Source of the DNA: an uncultured Eubacteriales bacterium
GTDB taxonomy: Bacteria > Bacillota > Clostridia > Oscillospirales > CAG-272
Direction of reading: 5' to 3'
Assembly: GCA_934393265.1 (NCBI GenBank)
Contig: CAKRQL010000004.1
Span: forward strand, 331,169 to 395,168
DNA: 64,000 nt
Part shown: positions 27,268 to 36,327 of the stretch, one piece after another
Numbering within the stretch: the first letter of the stretch is position 1
Layout of the letters: each line of letters begins with the position of its first letter
Translations under genes and position numbers: made by a program
Notes under the pieces: generated by a model
The model's database searches: none
What the model was told of the DNA's origin: nothing
The model's input: the letters and a program-made list of their open reading frames with translations, nothing else

Positions 27268-27993
27268 ATGGAAAAAATAAGACTTCAGAAATTCATATCC
27301 GACTCAGGAATAATGTCAAGAAGAGCGGCAGAGGCGGAGATAGAGAGCGGTAACGTGGCAGTCAACGGTCACGTAGCCGCCCTCGGCACAAAGGTCGACC
27401 CTGCGGCGGATACCGTGACCCTGCGCGGGCGGCGGATAGCCTACGCAAGGCGGGAGCACACCTACATAATGATGAACAAGCCGCGCGGCTATCTCTCCTC
27501 GACAACCGACGACAGGGGGCGCAAGTGCGTCACAGACCTGCTAACCGGTGTTGCGGCGAGGGTCTACCCTGTCGGCAGGCTCGACCTCATATCCGAGGGT
27601 ATGCTCCTGCTCACCAATGACGGCGAGCTTAAAAACAGGCTCACCCACCCGAGCCACTCGGTCCCGAAGGTCTACCGCGTCAAGGTCGGTGGGAGCGTTT
27701 CGCCGGAGCAGTACGAAATACTCACCTCACCTCTTACAATAGACGGCTACAAGATAAAGCCGGTGCAGGTCACGGTGACATCCGAGGACGAGAGCGGCAC
27801 GGTGCTCAAAATGACGCTGCGCGAAGGGAGAAACCGACAGATACGCAAGATGTGCGAACAGGCGGGGCTCACGGTACGGAGGCTCTCCCGCGTGTCAATA
27901 GGCGACCTGCGGCTCGACGGTCTGCCGAGCGGAAAGTGGCGGTATCTCGACGAGCGGGAGGTCGAATACCTCTACAAGGCTACCGAGGGTTAA
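27268..27993 (+). CDS. rluB: RluB-type rRNA pseudouridine synthase
   Basis: A 241-residue pseudouridine synthase of the RsuA/RluB/E/F family. N-terminal S4 RNA-binding domain (RLQKFISDSGIMSRRAAE to GNVAVNG, residues 4-38), then the catalytic core with the active-site aspartate in VGRLDLISEGMLLLTND near 100-116 and LREGRNRQIRKMCE near 188. Acts on 23S rRNA in known cases. Start ATG 27268; an upstream GTG at 27241 lies outside the S4 pattern. scpB, gerW, the carboxypeptidase and rluB read as one unit, as in many Clostridia. Confidence 0.93.
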   Translation: MEKIRLQKFISDSGIMSRRAAEAEIESGNVAVNGHVAALGTKVDPAADTVTLRGRRIAYARREHTYIMMNKPRGYLSSTTDDRGRKCVTDLLTGVAARVYPVGRLDLISEGMLLLTNDGELKNRLTHPSHSVPKVYRVKVGGSVSPEQYEILTSPLTIDGYKIKPVQVTVTSEDESGTVLKMTLREGRNRQIRKMCEQAGLTVRRLSRVSIGDLRLDGLPSGKWRYLDEREVEYLYKATEG

Positions 27994-28003
27994 GGAGTTC
28001 GCC

Positions 28004-28408
28004 ATGTTCACAATAAAGCCGGTACAGAATGAAGAGGCGGCACGGGATGCCGTCACCGCCTGTGGCGGAGACTTCGCCCCCGGAGCGTTTGTCTACGAAA
28101 TGAGAGACAGCGGGAGCGGCGCGCTTATGGGCGTCACACAGTTTGATATTGATGAGACCGGAATAATTCTGACAGTCCTCCCGGAGCATAGGTACCGTGA
28201 CGACAGGGAGGCAATGTTCATACTGCTCCGCTCCACCATGAATTTTATTGACATGTCCGGCGCGCACATCTGCCGCGCGCCCTACTCTGCCGGAGACGGC
28301 GCACTGCTGCGCTCCGCGGGTTTTTCGGACGCGGGAGATTCCTACATCTGCGACATGTCCGGAATGTTCTCGGGACACTGCGGAGGGAAAAGTGCTGTCG
28401 GTCGGTAA
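28004..28408 (+). CDS. Small GNAT-like protein of unknown substrate
   Basis: A 134-residue protein with an acetyltransferase-like outline: strand pair FVYEMRDSGSGALMGVTQFDI near residues 28-48 (quoted here in parts: FVYEMRDSGSG and ALMGVTQFDI), the central VLPEHRYRDDREAMFIL where GNATs bind acetyl-CoA, and LLRSAGFSDAGDSYICDM near the end. The canonical R/QxxGxG/A loop is not clear (YRDDREA), so activity is uncertain. It lies ten bases after rluB in the same direction and is followed by a bidirectional terminator. GNAT genes in this place are common in Clostridia, without known function. Confidence 0.6.
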   Translation: MFTIKPVQNEEAARDAVTACGGDFAPGAFVYEMRDSGSGALMGVTQFDIDETGIILTVLPEHRYRDDREAMFILLRSTMNFIDMSGAHICRAPYSAGDGALLRSAGFSDAGDSYICDMSGMFSGHCGGKSAVGR

Positions 28409-28452
28409 GGCTATCCGTAAATTCTTTTCCCTTTTAATTAAATATAAAAGCA

Positions 28453-28492
28453 GCGCGGACACCGCAAAATGCAGTGCCCGCGCCGTTTTTTT
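28453..28492. terminator. Bidirectional terminator between GNAT-like gene and tgt
   Basis: Stem GCGCGGACAC/GTGCCCGCGC (28453-28462 with 28474-28483, one A-C mismatch). Plus strand continues CG then seven T; minus strand continues GCTGC then TTTT and AT-rich DNA. It separates convergent genes. Confidence 0.85.
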
Positions 28493-28501
28493 ATAGCTTC
28501 G

Positions 28502-29650
28502 TCAGTCCGCACAGCGGTCTGCCAAAAGATTATGATAGCTTTCGTAGAACTCGCCGTATCTTCCCTCGTCGAGTGCGTCGCGTATCTTCTGCATAAGCTC
28601 GTTATAGAAATAGAGATTATGCAGAACCGCAAGCCGCATGCCGAGCGCCTCCTTTGCCTTGAAGAGGTGGCGGATATACGCCCTCGAATAATTCCGGCAG
28701 GCGGGGCAAGCACAGCTTTTTGATATGGGGCGGGAATCAAGGGTGTACTTCTCGTTCAAGAGGTTTATCTTCCCCTCCCATGTGAAGAGATTGCCGTGTC
28801 TTGCATTACGGCTCGGCATTACGCAGTCAAAGAAATCGACTCCGCGGTAAACCGCCTCGACAATATTCTGCGGGGTGCCGACGCCCATTAAGTATCTCGG
28901 CTTATCGGCGGGCATATACGGCTCTACCGTCTCTATTATATGATACATCGTCTCCGCGTCCTCGCCGACGGCGAGACCGCCTATTGCATAACCGTCGCAC
29001 TCTATCTCCGATATGGCTTTCATATTCTCTATGCGGAGCTCCTCATAGGTTCCGCCCTGATTTATACCGAAGAGGAGCTGACGGGGGTTCACCGTTCCCT
29101 CCTCCCCGTTCAGACGGTCGAGCTCCTCGCGACAGCGGCGAAGCCAGCGGACCGTCCGCTCCTCGGACGCCTTTACGTAATTATACGGCGAGGGGTTCTC
29201 TATACACTCATCAAACGCCATGGCGATTGTCGAGCCGAGGTGAGACTGAATACGCATCGACTCCTCAGGTCCCATGAATATACGCTTTCCGTCAACGTGA
29301 GAATTGAACTCCACCCCGCGCTCGGAAATCTTTCTGAGCTTTGCAAGCGAGAACACCTGAAATCCGCCGGAGTCGGTAAGTATCGGTTTGTCCCAGTTGA
29401 AGAATTTATGGAGACCGCCGAGCTTATATATTACATCGTCGCCGGGGCGGACATGAAGATGATAGGTATTTGAAAGCTCAACCTGACATTTCACCTCCCT
29501 AAGGTCCTCGGTCGACACGCCGCCCTTTATCGCGGCGGAGGTGCCGACATTCATAAATACCGGAGTTTCTATAACTCCGTGCGGCGTCTCAAATCTGCCG
29601 CGGCGGGCACATCCCTCTTTTTTTATAAGTGTGAATTTGCTGTTCTGCAT
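28502..29650 (-). CDS. tgt: tRNA-guanine transglycosylase
   Basis: A 382-residue enzyme that swaps guanine-34 for preQ1 in tRNAs with GUN anticodons, the first tRNA step of queuosine synthesis. Catalytic motifs include LTDSGGFQVFSL near residues 92-103, FDECIENPSPY, GGLAVGE and the nucleophile region GVDFFDCVMPSRNARHG near 262. The zinc site is CACPACRNYSRAYIRH (C306, C308 and C311-like cysteines plus a later His). Follows mutL by 12 bases. No preQ1 synthesis genes are seen in the window. Confidence 0.97.
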   Translation of the reverse strand: MQNSKFTLIKKEGCARRGRFETPHGVIETPVFMNVGTSAAIKGGVSTEDLREVKCQVELSNTYHLHVRPGDDVIYKLGGLHKFFNWDKPILTDSGGFQVFSLAKLRKISERGVEFNSHVDGKRIFMGPEESMRIQSHLGSTIAMAFDECIENPSPYNYVKASEERTVRWLRRCREELDRLNGEEGTVNPRQLLFGINQGGTYEELRIENMKAISEIECDGYAIGGLAVGEDAETMYHIIETVEPYMPADKPRYLMGVGTPQNIVEAVYRGVDFFDCVMPSRNARHGNLFTWEGKINLLNEKYTLDSRPISKSCACPACRNYSRAYIRHLFKAKEALGMRLAVLHNLYFYNELMQKIRDALDEGRYGEFYESYHNLLADRCAD

Positions 29651-29662
29651 TTTCTTCTCCGT

Positions 29663-31741
29663 TTATCTCAACCTGTCAAACCAACGGTCAAGTTCATTTT
29701 TTCTTATCCTGTACGCCACGGGGCGGCCGTGCGGACATACGGTTATATCCGGTATAGACAGAAGCTTAGCGATAAGCCACTGTATCACCGATATGTCATA
29801 GTGTCTGCCGCCCTTTATCGCCGCCTTGCAGGCTACCTGATAGAGCGCGCGCTCACGCCGGAGGCTCTCGGTAGATTCGGCGGTGCCGCGTCCGCCCGCC
29901 ATTTCGTCACACATCGTGACAAACAGCCCCTCGGCATCCCGGGTCGATATTGCGTCCGGGATAGCGGTTATTTTCGCGCTGCGGTCGGAGAGCGAGAACT
30001 CAAAGCCCACGCTCCGAAGATCGTCGCCGAAGTCGACAGCCGCAGACATCTCCTCCGCCGTCAGCTGAGCCTCGGACGGAATGAGCAGTGCCTGTGAGGC
30101 TACGCGGTGGTCACGCGCGCGGGAGGCCTTCAGCTCCTCGAATATTATCCTTTCATGCGCGGCGTGCTTGTCTATCAGAAGAAGATCCCCCTGATACTCA
30201 ACTATAACATAGCAGTCAAACGCCTCGCCGACGTAGCGGTATTCCGGCGGCGCGGACTCTCCCGCGGCTACATGTTGTTCCCCACCGGTCTGTGCAGGAG
30301 CGGCTGTCTCTGCGGAGGCGGCTGTCTCTGCGGAGGCGGCTGTCCCGGTTGCGTCTGTATTTTCCGCGGCGGGAGGCTGTGTGGCGGGGTGTGCCGCCGG
30401 GTACTCCGCCCTCGCGCTGTCATATTTGCGGAGAAGCTCAAGCGACGCGGAGGGGGTCATCTCCTCACCTCTCGGACGCGCGGATGTCTGCGCCGCACTG
30501 CCGCCGGCAGGAGAGCGGAGCTGAAAATCTCCGCCCTGTGTTCCTGCGGTATGCGGCGCGTCTATGCCGGACGGCTTGCGGGGTGGGACGGAGACGCGGG
30601 GCTCGTCCTGCCACGGGGTACTATCCGGGGCGGGCTGTGACGCGGTCGCCGTGGCGGGCATTTTCACCTGCTCTCCCTTTGTATCCGCGCCTATCGGCAC
30701 GAAGCGCGCCAGCGGGTCTCGCCGCGGCTTCAGGGCTATATCCGGGCGGTACTCTGCCTTTTCAAGCGTGCTCTTCACTGTATAATATACCGCCTCAAAC
30801 ACCGCGCGCTCGTCAGAGAATTTCACCTCGAGCTTTGACGGGTGGACATTCACATCGACGAGCATGGGGTCAAGCTCAAGGGAGAGGACGCAGACCGGGA
30901 AGCTCTCGGTCTCTATATAGGAGGTATAAGCCTTTTCAAGCGCCGCCTGCGCCGTCAGGCTCTTCACATATCTTCCGTTTATAAATACGTTTTCGCCGTT
31001 GCGGTTCTTTTTGAGGTTATCGCTCCTGCCTATGAAGCCCGTGACGTGCACGCCGTTTGCCCTGCCGTCGGCGGGGAGCATTTTTGCGGCGAAGTCCGCA
31101 CCGTAGACCGCACGTATAGCGGATAGCAGCTCCCCGTCTCCCTGTGTGCGGAAGCGGAGAGCACCGTCAACCGAAAAGGAGACCGATATATCCGGGCGCG
31201 AGAGCGCGACGCGCTCTACAATAGCCGCTACATTCAGCGCCTCTGTCGCGTCCTTTTTTAAGAATTTCCGCCTTGCGGGTACATTAAAGAAGAGGTTCTC
31301 GACAACTACGGTAGTACCGTCCGCGGCGCCGACCTCGGAGATGTCAAGAATATTCCCGCCCTCGGAGGACAGCATATGCGCGGTCTCCTCGTCCCGGGTC
31401 TTGGATATCATGGTCACCTTTGACACCGAGGAGATAGCGGCAAGCGCCTCTCCGCGGAAGCCGAGAGTGGTTATCCCGGAGAGATCCTCCCGCGTATGTA
31501 TTTTACTTGTCGCGTGGCGACGGAGGGAGACCGGCAGGTCCTCTGCCGTCATGCCGCAACCGTCATCGCTCACGCGGATTAAGGCGACGCCGCCGTGCTT
31601 TATCTCGGCGACTATGCTGCTAGCACCGGAGTCTATCGAATTTTCTATGAGCTCTTTCATGACAGACGACGGTCTCTCCACCACCTCGCCGGCGGCTATC
31701 AGATTCGCTATCTCGAAGCTCAGGACATTTATCTTTCCCAT
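29663..31741 (-). CDS. mutL: DNA mismatch repair protein MutL
   Basis: A 692-residue mismatch repair ATPase. The GHKL domain shows ELIENSIDSGAS near 30-41, VSDDGCGM, and RRHATSKI and GFRGEALAAI. A Pro/Ala/Thr/Glu-rich linker of about 130 residues (about 350-480) joins the C-terminal dimerisation domain. The latter carries DKHAAHERIIFEE, a variant of the DQHAxxExxxxE endonuclease motif with Lys at the second position, plus CPHGRP near the end, so nicking activity is likely. Expressed with mutS 58 bases upstream. Confidence 0.96.
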   Translation of the reverse strand: MGKINVLSFEIANLIAAGEVVERPSSVMKELIENSIDSGASSIVAEIKHGGVALIRVSDDGCGMTAEDLPVSLRRHATSKIHTREDLSGITTLGFRGEALAAISSVSKVTMISKTRDEETAHMLSSEGGNILDISEVGAADGTTVVVENLFFNVPARRKFLKKDATEALNVAAIVERVALSRPDISVSFSVDGALRFRTQGDGELLSAIRAVYGADFAAKMLPADGRANGVHVTGFIGRSDNLKKNRNGENVFINGRYVKSLTAQAALEKAYTSYIETESFPVCVLSLELDPMLVDVNVHPSKLEVKFSDERAVFEAVYYTVKSTLEKAEYRPDIALKPRRDPLARFVPIGADTKGEQVKMPATATASQPAPDSTPWQDEPRVSVPPRKPSGIDAPHTAGTQGGDFQLRSPAGGSAAQTSARPRGEEMTPSASLELLRKYDSARAEYPAAHPATQPPAAENTDATGTAASAETAASAETAAPAQTGGEQHVAAGESAPPEYRYVGEAFDCYVIVEYQGDLLLIDKHAAHERIIFEELKASRARDHRVASQALLIPSEAQLTAEEMSAAVDFGDDLRSVGFEFSLSDRSAKITAIPDAISTRDAEGLFVTMCDEMAGGRGTAESTESLRRERALYQVACKAAIKGGRHYDISVIQWLIAKLLSIPDITVCPHGRPVAYRIRKNELDRWFDRLR

Positions 31742-31799
31742 TTGTATATCCTTTCATCTGACGGAAAAGAGAAAAACTGATTATTAATACGGGGCAGAA

Positions 31800-34421
31800 T
31801 TAGTCAAGCTCTTTTTTGAGCTCAAACAGGAGATTCATTGCCTCAATGGGTGTTAAGGTGTTAAGATCTGTCTTACGGAGCTTTTCCGCGACATCATCCG
31901 ATTTTGTGGCTGCTATCGCCGTAAAGAGATCCGGCTCACGCTCCTTTTGCGGTTTCACCGGGGCACTCTGCCTTGCGCCGCTCTCTATCTCGGAGAGAAT
32001 TTCCCGCGCGCGTTTCACCACCTCGCGCGGGACGCCCGCGAGCTTCGCAACCTCGATGCCGTAGGAGTCGTCCGTTCCTCCGCGGAGTATTTTACGCAGG
32101 AATATAAGGCTGTCTCCGCGCTTTTTCGCGGCTATATTGTAATTGACGATACCCGGGAAAAGCTCCTCCATATCCGTGAGCTCATGGTAGTGGGTCGCGA
32201 AGAGGGTCTTTGCCCCGATTTTCTGAGAATATGTATACTCCACGACCGCACGGGCTATCGCCATGCCGTCAAAGGTGCTCGTTCCCCGCCCGACCTCGTC
32301 GTATATTATCAGTGAGCGTTTCGTGGCGTTTTTCAGTATATTCGACACCTCGTTCATCTCGAGCATGAAGGTAGACTGCCCGGAGGCAAGGTCGTCCGAC
32401 GCGCCGACGCGGGTAAAGAGCTTATCGACTATTCCTATCCTCGCCTCGCGCGCCGGGACGAAGGAGCCTATCTGCGCCATAATAACGATTATCGCAACCT
32501 GCCTCATATAGGTGGATTTACCCGCCATATTGGGACCGGTTATTATCATTACCTTATTGCCTGTACAATCAAGAGTGGTATCATTCGGGACGAAGTAGGA
32601 GCCCGAGACAAACTTCTCGACTACCGGGTGGCGTCCGTCCTTTATAACTATGCTGTCGGATATATCTATCTCCGGGCAGACATAGGAGTTTGCAACGGCG
32701 ACATCGGCAAGCGAGCGGTACACATCAAGCTCGGCTATCATAGCCGCTGCAGCGCGCAAGCGCTCGCTGTTCTCGGAGACGAAGCCACGGAGGGTTGTGA
32801 ATATATCGAACTCAAGAGCGACAAGCTTCTCGCCCGCGCCGAGTATCGTGCTCTCCATTTCTTTCAGCTCCTGCGTTATATATCTTTCGCAGTTTGTGAG
32901 CGTCTGCTTTCTTATGTATCTGTCCGGGACCTCCGAGGTCAGGGATTTTGTGACCTCGATATAATAGCCGAAAACCTTGTTATACGAGACCTTCAGCGAC
33001 TTTATGCCCGTCTCCTCGCGCTCCCGCTGTTCTATGGACGCCATAATATCGCTCCCGTGTCCCATGACGGAGCGGTAGTAATCAACATCGGCGTTGAAGC
33101 CGTCGCGTATCATCCCCCCCTCACGCACGGTGAACGGCGGGGTATCGACTATCGCGCGGGAGAGCATGTCCCGCACATCGTCAAGCGTGTCGAGCTCCCC
33201 GGATATTTCGCGTATCGCGTCCGAATCGAGGGTTGACATCAGCTTCTTTATTTCCGGTAGGGTCGCAATGCTCTGACATATTGCGCGAAGGTCCTTTGCA
33301 TTCGCGGTGCCGTACACCGTCTTCGCCGTCAGACGCTCTATATCGAGGGTATCGGCAAGGAGCGCGGTGAGCTTTTCCGCCGCGGCGCGGTCCTTTACGA
33401 ACGCCGTTACGGCGCGCTGTCGTCTTATGACGGCGGCAGGGTCAAGGAGCGGCTTTGTTATCCACGTGCGGATAAGCCGCTTCCCCATTGCGGTTTCCGT
33501 TTTATCAAGCACCCAGAGGAGCGAGCCGCGCTTTTCCTTTGTTCTCATGGACTCGGTAAGCTCGAGATTCCTCCTCGTGTTCGGGTCAAGCTCGAGATAC
33601 TGTCCCTTTGAATAGACGTTCAGTCCTCTTACGAAAGAGACATCGGTTTTCTGCGTCTCGCGTATGTAGAGGAGCAGAGCACCGACCGCCATCACCGTCT
33701 CCGGATTTGTGAGCCTGTCCGCCTCGTCCGAATAGGTCTTTTTCGTCAGGTCGCGGCATATATCGTATGAGAAGAGCCGCTTTGCCCCATCTGTCAGAAG
33801 CACATCGCGGTGAGCGGAAAGATAGTCCTTTATTTCCGGGAAATCGGCGGCAGGAACATTCGTCAGTATCTCTTTTGGGCGATAGCCGGACAGCTCGTTC
33901 TGCACGGCGGCAGCGGCTCCGTCCCCGTCGATATACGTGGCGAACACATCTCCCGTCGATATATCGCCGAAAGCGAGCGCGACCCCGGAGCTCCCGCGGC
34001 AGAGGGCGGCGAGAAAGTTATTCTGCCCCTCGTTGAGAAGCTCGCCATCCGTCACCGTACCCGGGGTCACAACCCGGACAACCTCCCGCTTTACAAGTCC
34101 TACCGCGGTCTTTGGGTCCTCGACCTGCTCGCAGACCGCGACCTTATACCCGCGCTCCACGAGCTTTCCGATGTAGACGTCCGCCTTATGAAACGGGACG
34201 CCGCACATTGCCGCCCTCCGCCCCTCTCCGCAGTCGCGGGAGGTAAGCGTCAGCTCCAGCTCACGCGAGGCGGTCAGCGCGTCGTCAAAAAAGCACTCGT
34301 AAAAGTCGCCGAGGCGGTACATTAAGATATACCCCTCATACTCACGCTTTACGGCGATGTACTGCTGCATCATCGGGGAAAATGTTTCGTTGTAATCAAG
34401 CTTGTTTACGATATCTGCCAT
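31800..34421 (-). CDS. mutS: DNA mismatch repair protein MutS
   Basis: An 873-residue mismatch-recognition ATPase. The N-terminal domain has the mismatch-wedging motif in RLGDFYECFFDDA near residues 36-48 (Phe-x-Glu). Core, clamp and ATPase domains follow, with Walker A TGPNMAGKSTYM near 613, the signature STFMLEMNEVSNIL and YDEVGRGTSTFDG. The C-terminal dimerisation segment ends LFELKKELD. Lies between ricF-like and mutL, the conserved Firmicutes order. Confidence 0.98.
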   Translation of the reverse strand: MADIVNKLDYNETFSPMMQQYIAVKREYEGYILMYRLGDFYECFFDDALTASRELELTLTSRDCGEGRRAAMCGVPFHKADVYIGKLVERGYKVAVCEQVEDPKTAVGLVKREVVRVVTPGTVTDGELLNEGQNNFLAALCRGSSGVALAFGDISTGDVFATYIDGDGAAAAVQNELSGYRPKEILTNVPAADFPEIKDYLSAHRDVLLTDGAKRLFSYDICRDLTKKTYSDEADRLTNPETVMAVGALLLYIRETQKTDVSFVRGLNVYSKGQYLELDPNTRRNLELTESMRTKEKRGSLLWVLDKTETAMGKRLIRTWITKPLLDPAAVIRRQRAVTAFVKDRAAAEKLTALLADTLDIERLTAKTVYGTANAKDLRAICQSIATLPEIKKLMSTLDSDAIREISGELDTLDDVRDMLSRAIVDTPPFTVREGGMIRDGFNADVDYYRSVMGHGSDIMASIEQREREETGIKSLKVSYNKVFGYYIEVTKSLTSEVPDRYIRKQTLTNCERYITQELKEMESTILGAGEKLVALEFDIFTTLRGFVSENSERLRAAAAMIAELDVYRSLADVAVANSYVCPEIDISDSIVIKDGRHPVVEKFVSGSYFVPNDTTLDCTGNKVMIITGPNMAGKSTYMRQVAIIVIMAQIGSFVPAREARIGIVDKLFTRVGASDDLASGQSTFMLEMNEVSNILKNATKRSLIIYDEVGRGTSTFDGMAIARAVVEYTYSQKIGAKTLFATHYHELTDMEELFPGIVNYNIAAKKRGDSLIFLRKILRGGTDDSYGIEVAKLAGVPREVVKRAREILSEIESGARQSAPVKPQKEREPDLFTAIAATKSDDVAEKLRKTDLNTLTPIEAMNLLFELKKELD

Positions 34422-34480
34422 TGCCTTTTGTCCTTCCGTATGGCATTTCTGCCCTCGGTTTAATTGCTTTTATATGTTTT

Positions 34481-34873
34481 TCAGTGTGAACAACCGCCGC
34501 AGGTGGAGCAGTCATGCGTGCACTCCGACGGGCGCTCTCCGGTTATGCAGAATTTTATCTCCGCATTTACCTTTGCCATTATATCATTTACGTTCTTCTG
34601 TGCGGAGGTGAAGTCGGTGTAATGCTTATTCGCAAATATCTTTCCGGTTAACTCCTCGAGCTTCTCTCTGAGGCTCGTTACCACGGCGGCGTCCTGCTCT
34701 TCCTTTGAAAACTGCTCGCCGAGGAGCTGACGGTCTGTCTCGTATTCGCGGAGCAGCGCGCCGAGGTCCGTATCCGCGTCGTATGCGTCCTTTGCGGCGA
34801 CGAGACGGCGCATAGCGTCGGAGGCGGCTATTTTCTCTCCGAGCTCGTGTGCTTTTGCAATTATTTCATCCAT
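34481..34873 (-). CDS. YlbF/YmcA (RicF/RicA) family regulator with cysteine tail
   Basis: A 130-residue helical protein of the YlbF/YmcA family. In B. subtilis RicA, RicF and RicT form a complex carrying iron-sulfur clusters that stimulates mRNA maturation by RNase Y and affects competence, biofilm and sporulation. The protein here shows the family core (residues 1-105) and a C-terminal CTHDCSTCGGC cluster of four cysteines plus His, a possible metal or Fe-S site. Its place between miaB and mutS matches ymcB-ymcA-mutS in B. subtilis, which favours the RicA (YmcA) role. Confidence 0.82.
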   Translation of the reverse strand: MDEIIAKAHELGEKIAASDAMRRLVAAKDAYDADTDLGALLREYETDRQLLGEQFSKEEQDAAVVTSLREKLEELTGKIFANKHYTDFTSAQKNVNDIMAKVNAEIKFCITGERPSECTHDCSTCGGCSH

Positions 34874-34910
34874 TTTTTTATCTCACTTTCGTTATTCATT
34901 ATGTAGCATT

Positions 34911-36296
34911 TTAATTTTCCGCGGGCTCGCCGAACAGGTTAAAGGGTGCGGCACGGGTAATTTTTATCTTAATGAAATCTCCCGGAGCCGCCGTATCGGA
35001 GCGGAAGTGAACGAGCTTATTCCCCGGTGTTCTCCCCGAGAGCAGCCGCCCGTCTCCGTCCACCTTTTCGCTGTCGGTGAGGACGCACTGTACCGTCCCG
35101 ACATATTCCGTATTCTTCGCAAGAGATATTTCATCCTGCATGCGGAGGAGTCTGCCTATACGCTCGCTCTTCACATCCGCCGGTATCTGACAGTCCATTT
35201 TCGCGGCGCGCGTCCCCTCTCTCGGAGAGTATATAAATGCGTAGACCATATCATACCTTACGGTGCGGAGCATGTCAAGAGTCTCTGAAAATTCCTCCTC
35301 GGTCTCCCCGGGAAAGCCTACGATTATATCGGTGCTTATTACTATACCGGGTATTTTCTGCCGAAGCTTTTCTACCGTATTAAGATATTTCTCGCAGTTG
35401 TAGGTTCTGTTCATCTCATGGAGTATCCGGTCGGAGCCCGACTGGAGCGGGAGATGAAAGTACGGGGGGATTTTGTCGCCGCGCTCTGCCATTATATCTA
35501 TCAGTGCATCGGAGACATCCTTCGGGTGACTCGTCATAAAGCGGACGCGGTAGTCTCCCGGAATGTCGGTTATCCTCCGGAGGAGCCCGGCAAAATCGGT
35601 GTCCGACGAATAGGAATTCACATTCTGCCCGAGGAGGGTTATCTCGCGGCAGCCGCCGTCGATAAGCCCGCGGCACTCGGCTATTACATCTGCGCTGTTG
35701 CGGCTCCTCTCCCTGCCGCGGACATACGGGACAATGCAGTATGAGCAGAAGTTGTTACAGCCGTACATTACGGAGACCCACGCGCGGTGTTCCCCGGCGC
35801 GCTCGGTAGGTATACCCTCTACGACGTCGCCCTTATCGGTGCCTATGACGAAAACGCGCTCTGAATTTGCGACGCGCCACATGACCTCCGGCAGGCGGGA
35901 TATCATATTCGGCTCTATTGTGAATGAGACATACTTGAAAGCGCGGCGGAGAAGATCAACGGTCCCCTGTTCTGCCGCCATGCAGCCGACGACGCCGATT
36001 ATCACGGAGGGGTCAGCCTCCTTTTTACCCCGGAGCTTTCCGAGCATGGAGAGCACCTTGTTCTCCGCGTGCGCACGGACGGCGCAGGTGTTCATTATAA
36101 TCACATCCGCCTCCTCCGGCGACGGGGCGGTCGTATAGCCCATATCCGTGAGCATACCGCGCAGCTTCTCACTGTCCGCTTCGTTCTGCTGACAGCCGAA
36201 GGTTATAACGTATGCCGAGCGGGCGGCGGGAGTATTCATTTCTCTTACAAGTCCGGTGTATTTCATGACGCCGGTATCACGAAGGTTTACTATCAT
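34911..36296 (-). CDS. miaB: tRNA-2-methylthio-N6-isopentenyladenosine-37 synthase MiaB
   Basis: A 461-residue radical SAM methylthiotransferase acting on i6A37 of tRNAs. N-terminal UPF0004 domain with the cluster cysteines in TFGCQQNEADSE, NTCAVRAHAENK and VGCMA. Radical SAM domain with YGCNNFCSYCIVPYVRGRE near residues 178-196, and a C-terminal TRAM domain (about 390-455). The variant TFGCQQN replaces the usual TYGCQMN. The ribosome site before ATG 36296 (ACGGA, six bases away) is modest; ATGs at residues 11 and 20 are possible alternative starts. Thirty-one bases after dxs. Confidence 0.95.
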   Translation of the reverse strand: MIVNLRDTGVMKYTGLVREMNTPAARSAYVITFGCQQNEADSEKLRGMLTDMGYTTAPSPEEADVIIMNTCAVRAHAENKVLSMLGKLRGKKEADPSVIIGVVGCMAAEQGTVDLLRRAFKYVSFTIEPNMISRLPEVMWRVANSERVFVIGTDKGDVVEGIPTERAGEHRAWVSVMYGCNNFCSYCIVPYVRGRERSRNSADVIAECRGLIDGGCREITLLGQNVNSYSSDTDFAGLLRRITDIPGDYRVRFMTSHPKDVSDALIDIMAERGDKIPPYFHLPLQSGSDRILHEMNRTYNCEKYLNTVEKLRQKIPGIVISTDIIVGFPGETEEEFSETLDMLRTVRYDMVYAFIYSPREGTRAAKMDCQIPADVKSERIGRLLRMQDEISLAKNTEYVGTVQCVLTDSEKVDGDGRLLSGRTPGNKLVHFRSDTAAPGDFIKIKITRAAPFNLFGEPAEN

Positions 36297-36327
36297 ATTA
36301 TATCCGTTTCAGTCAAAGAAAAACATT

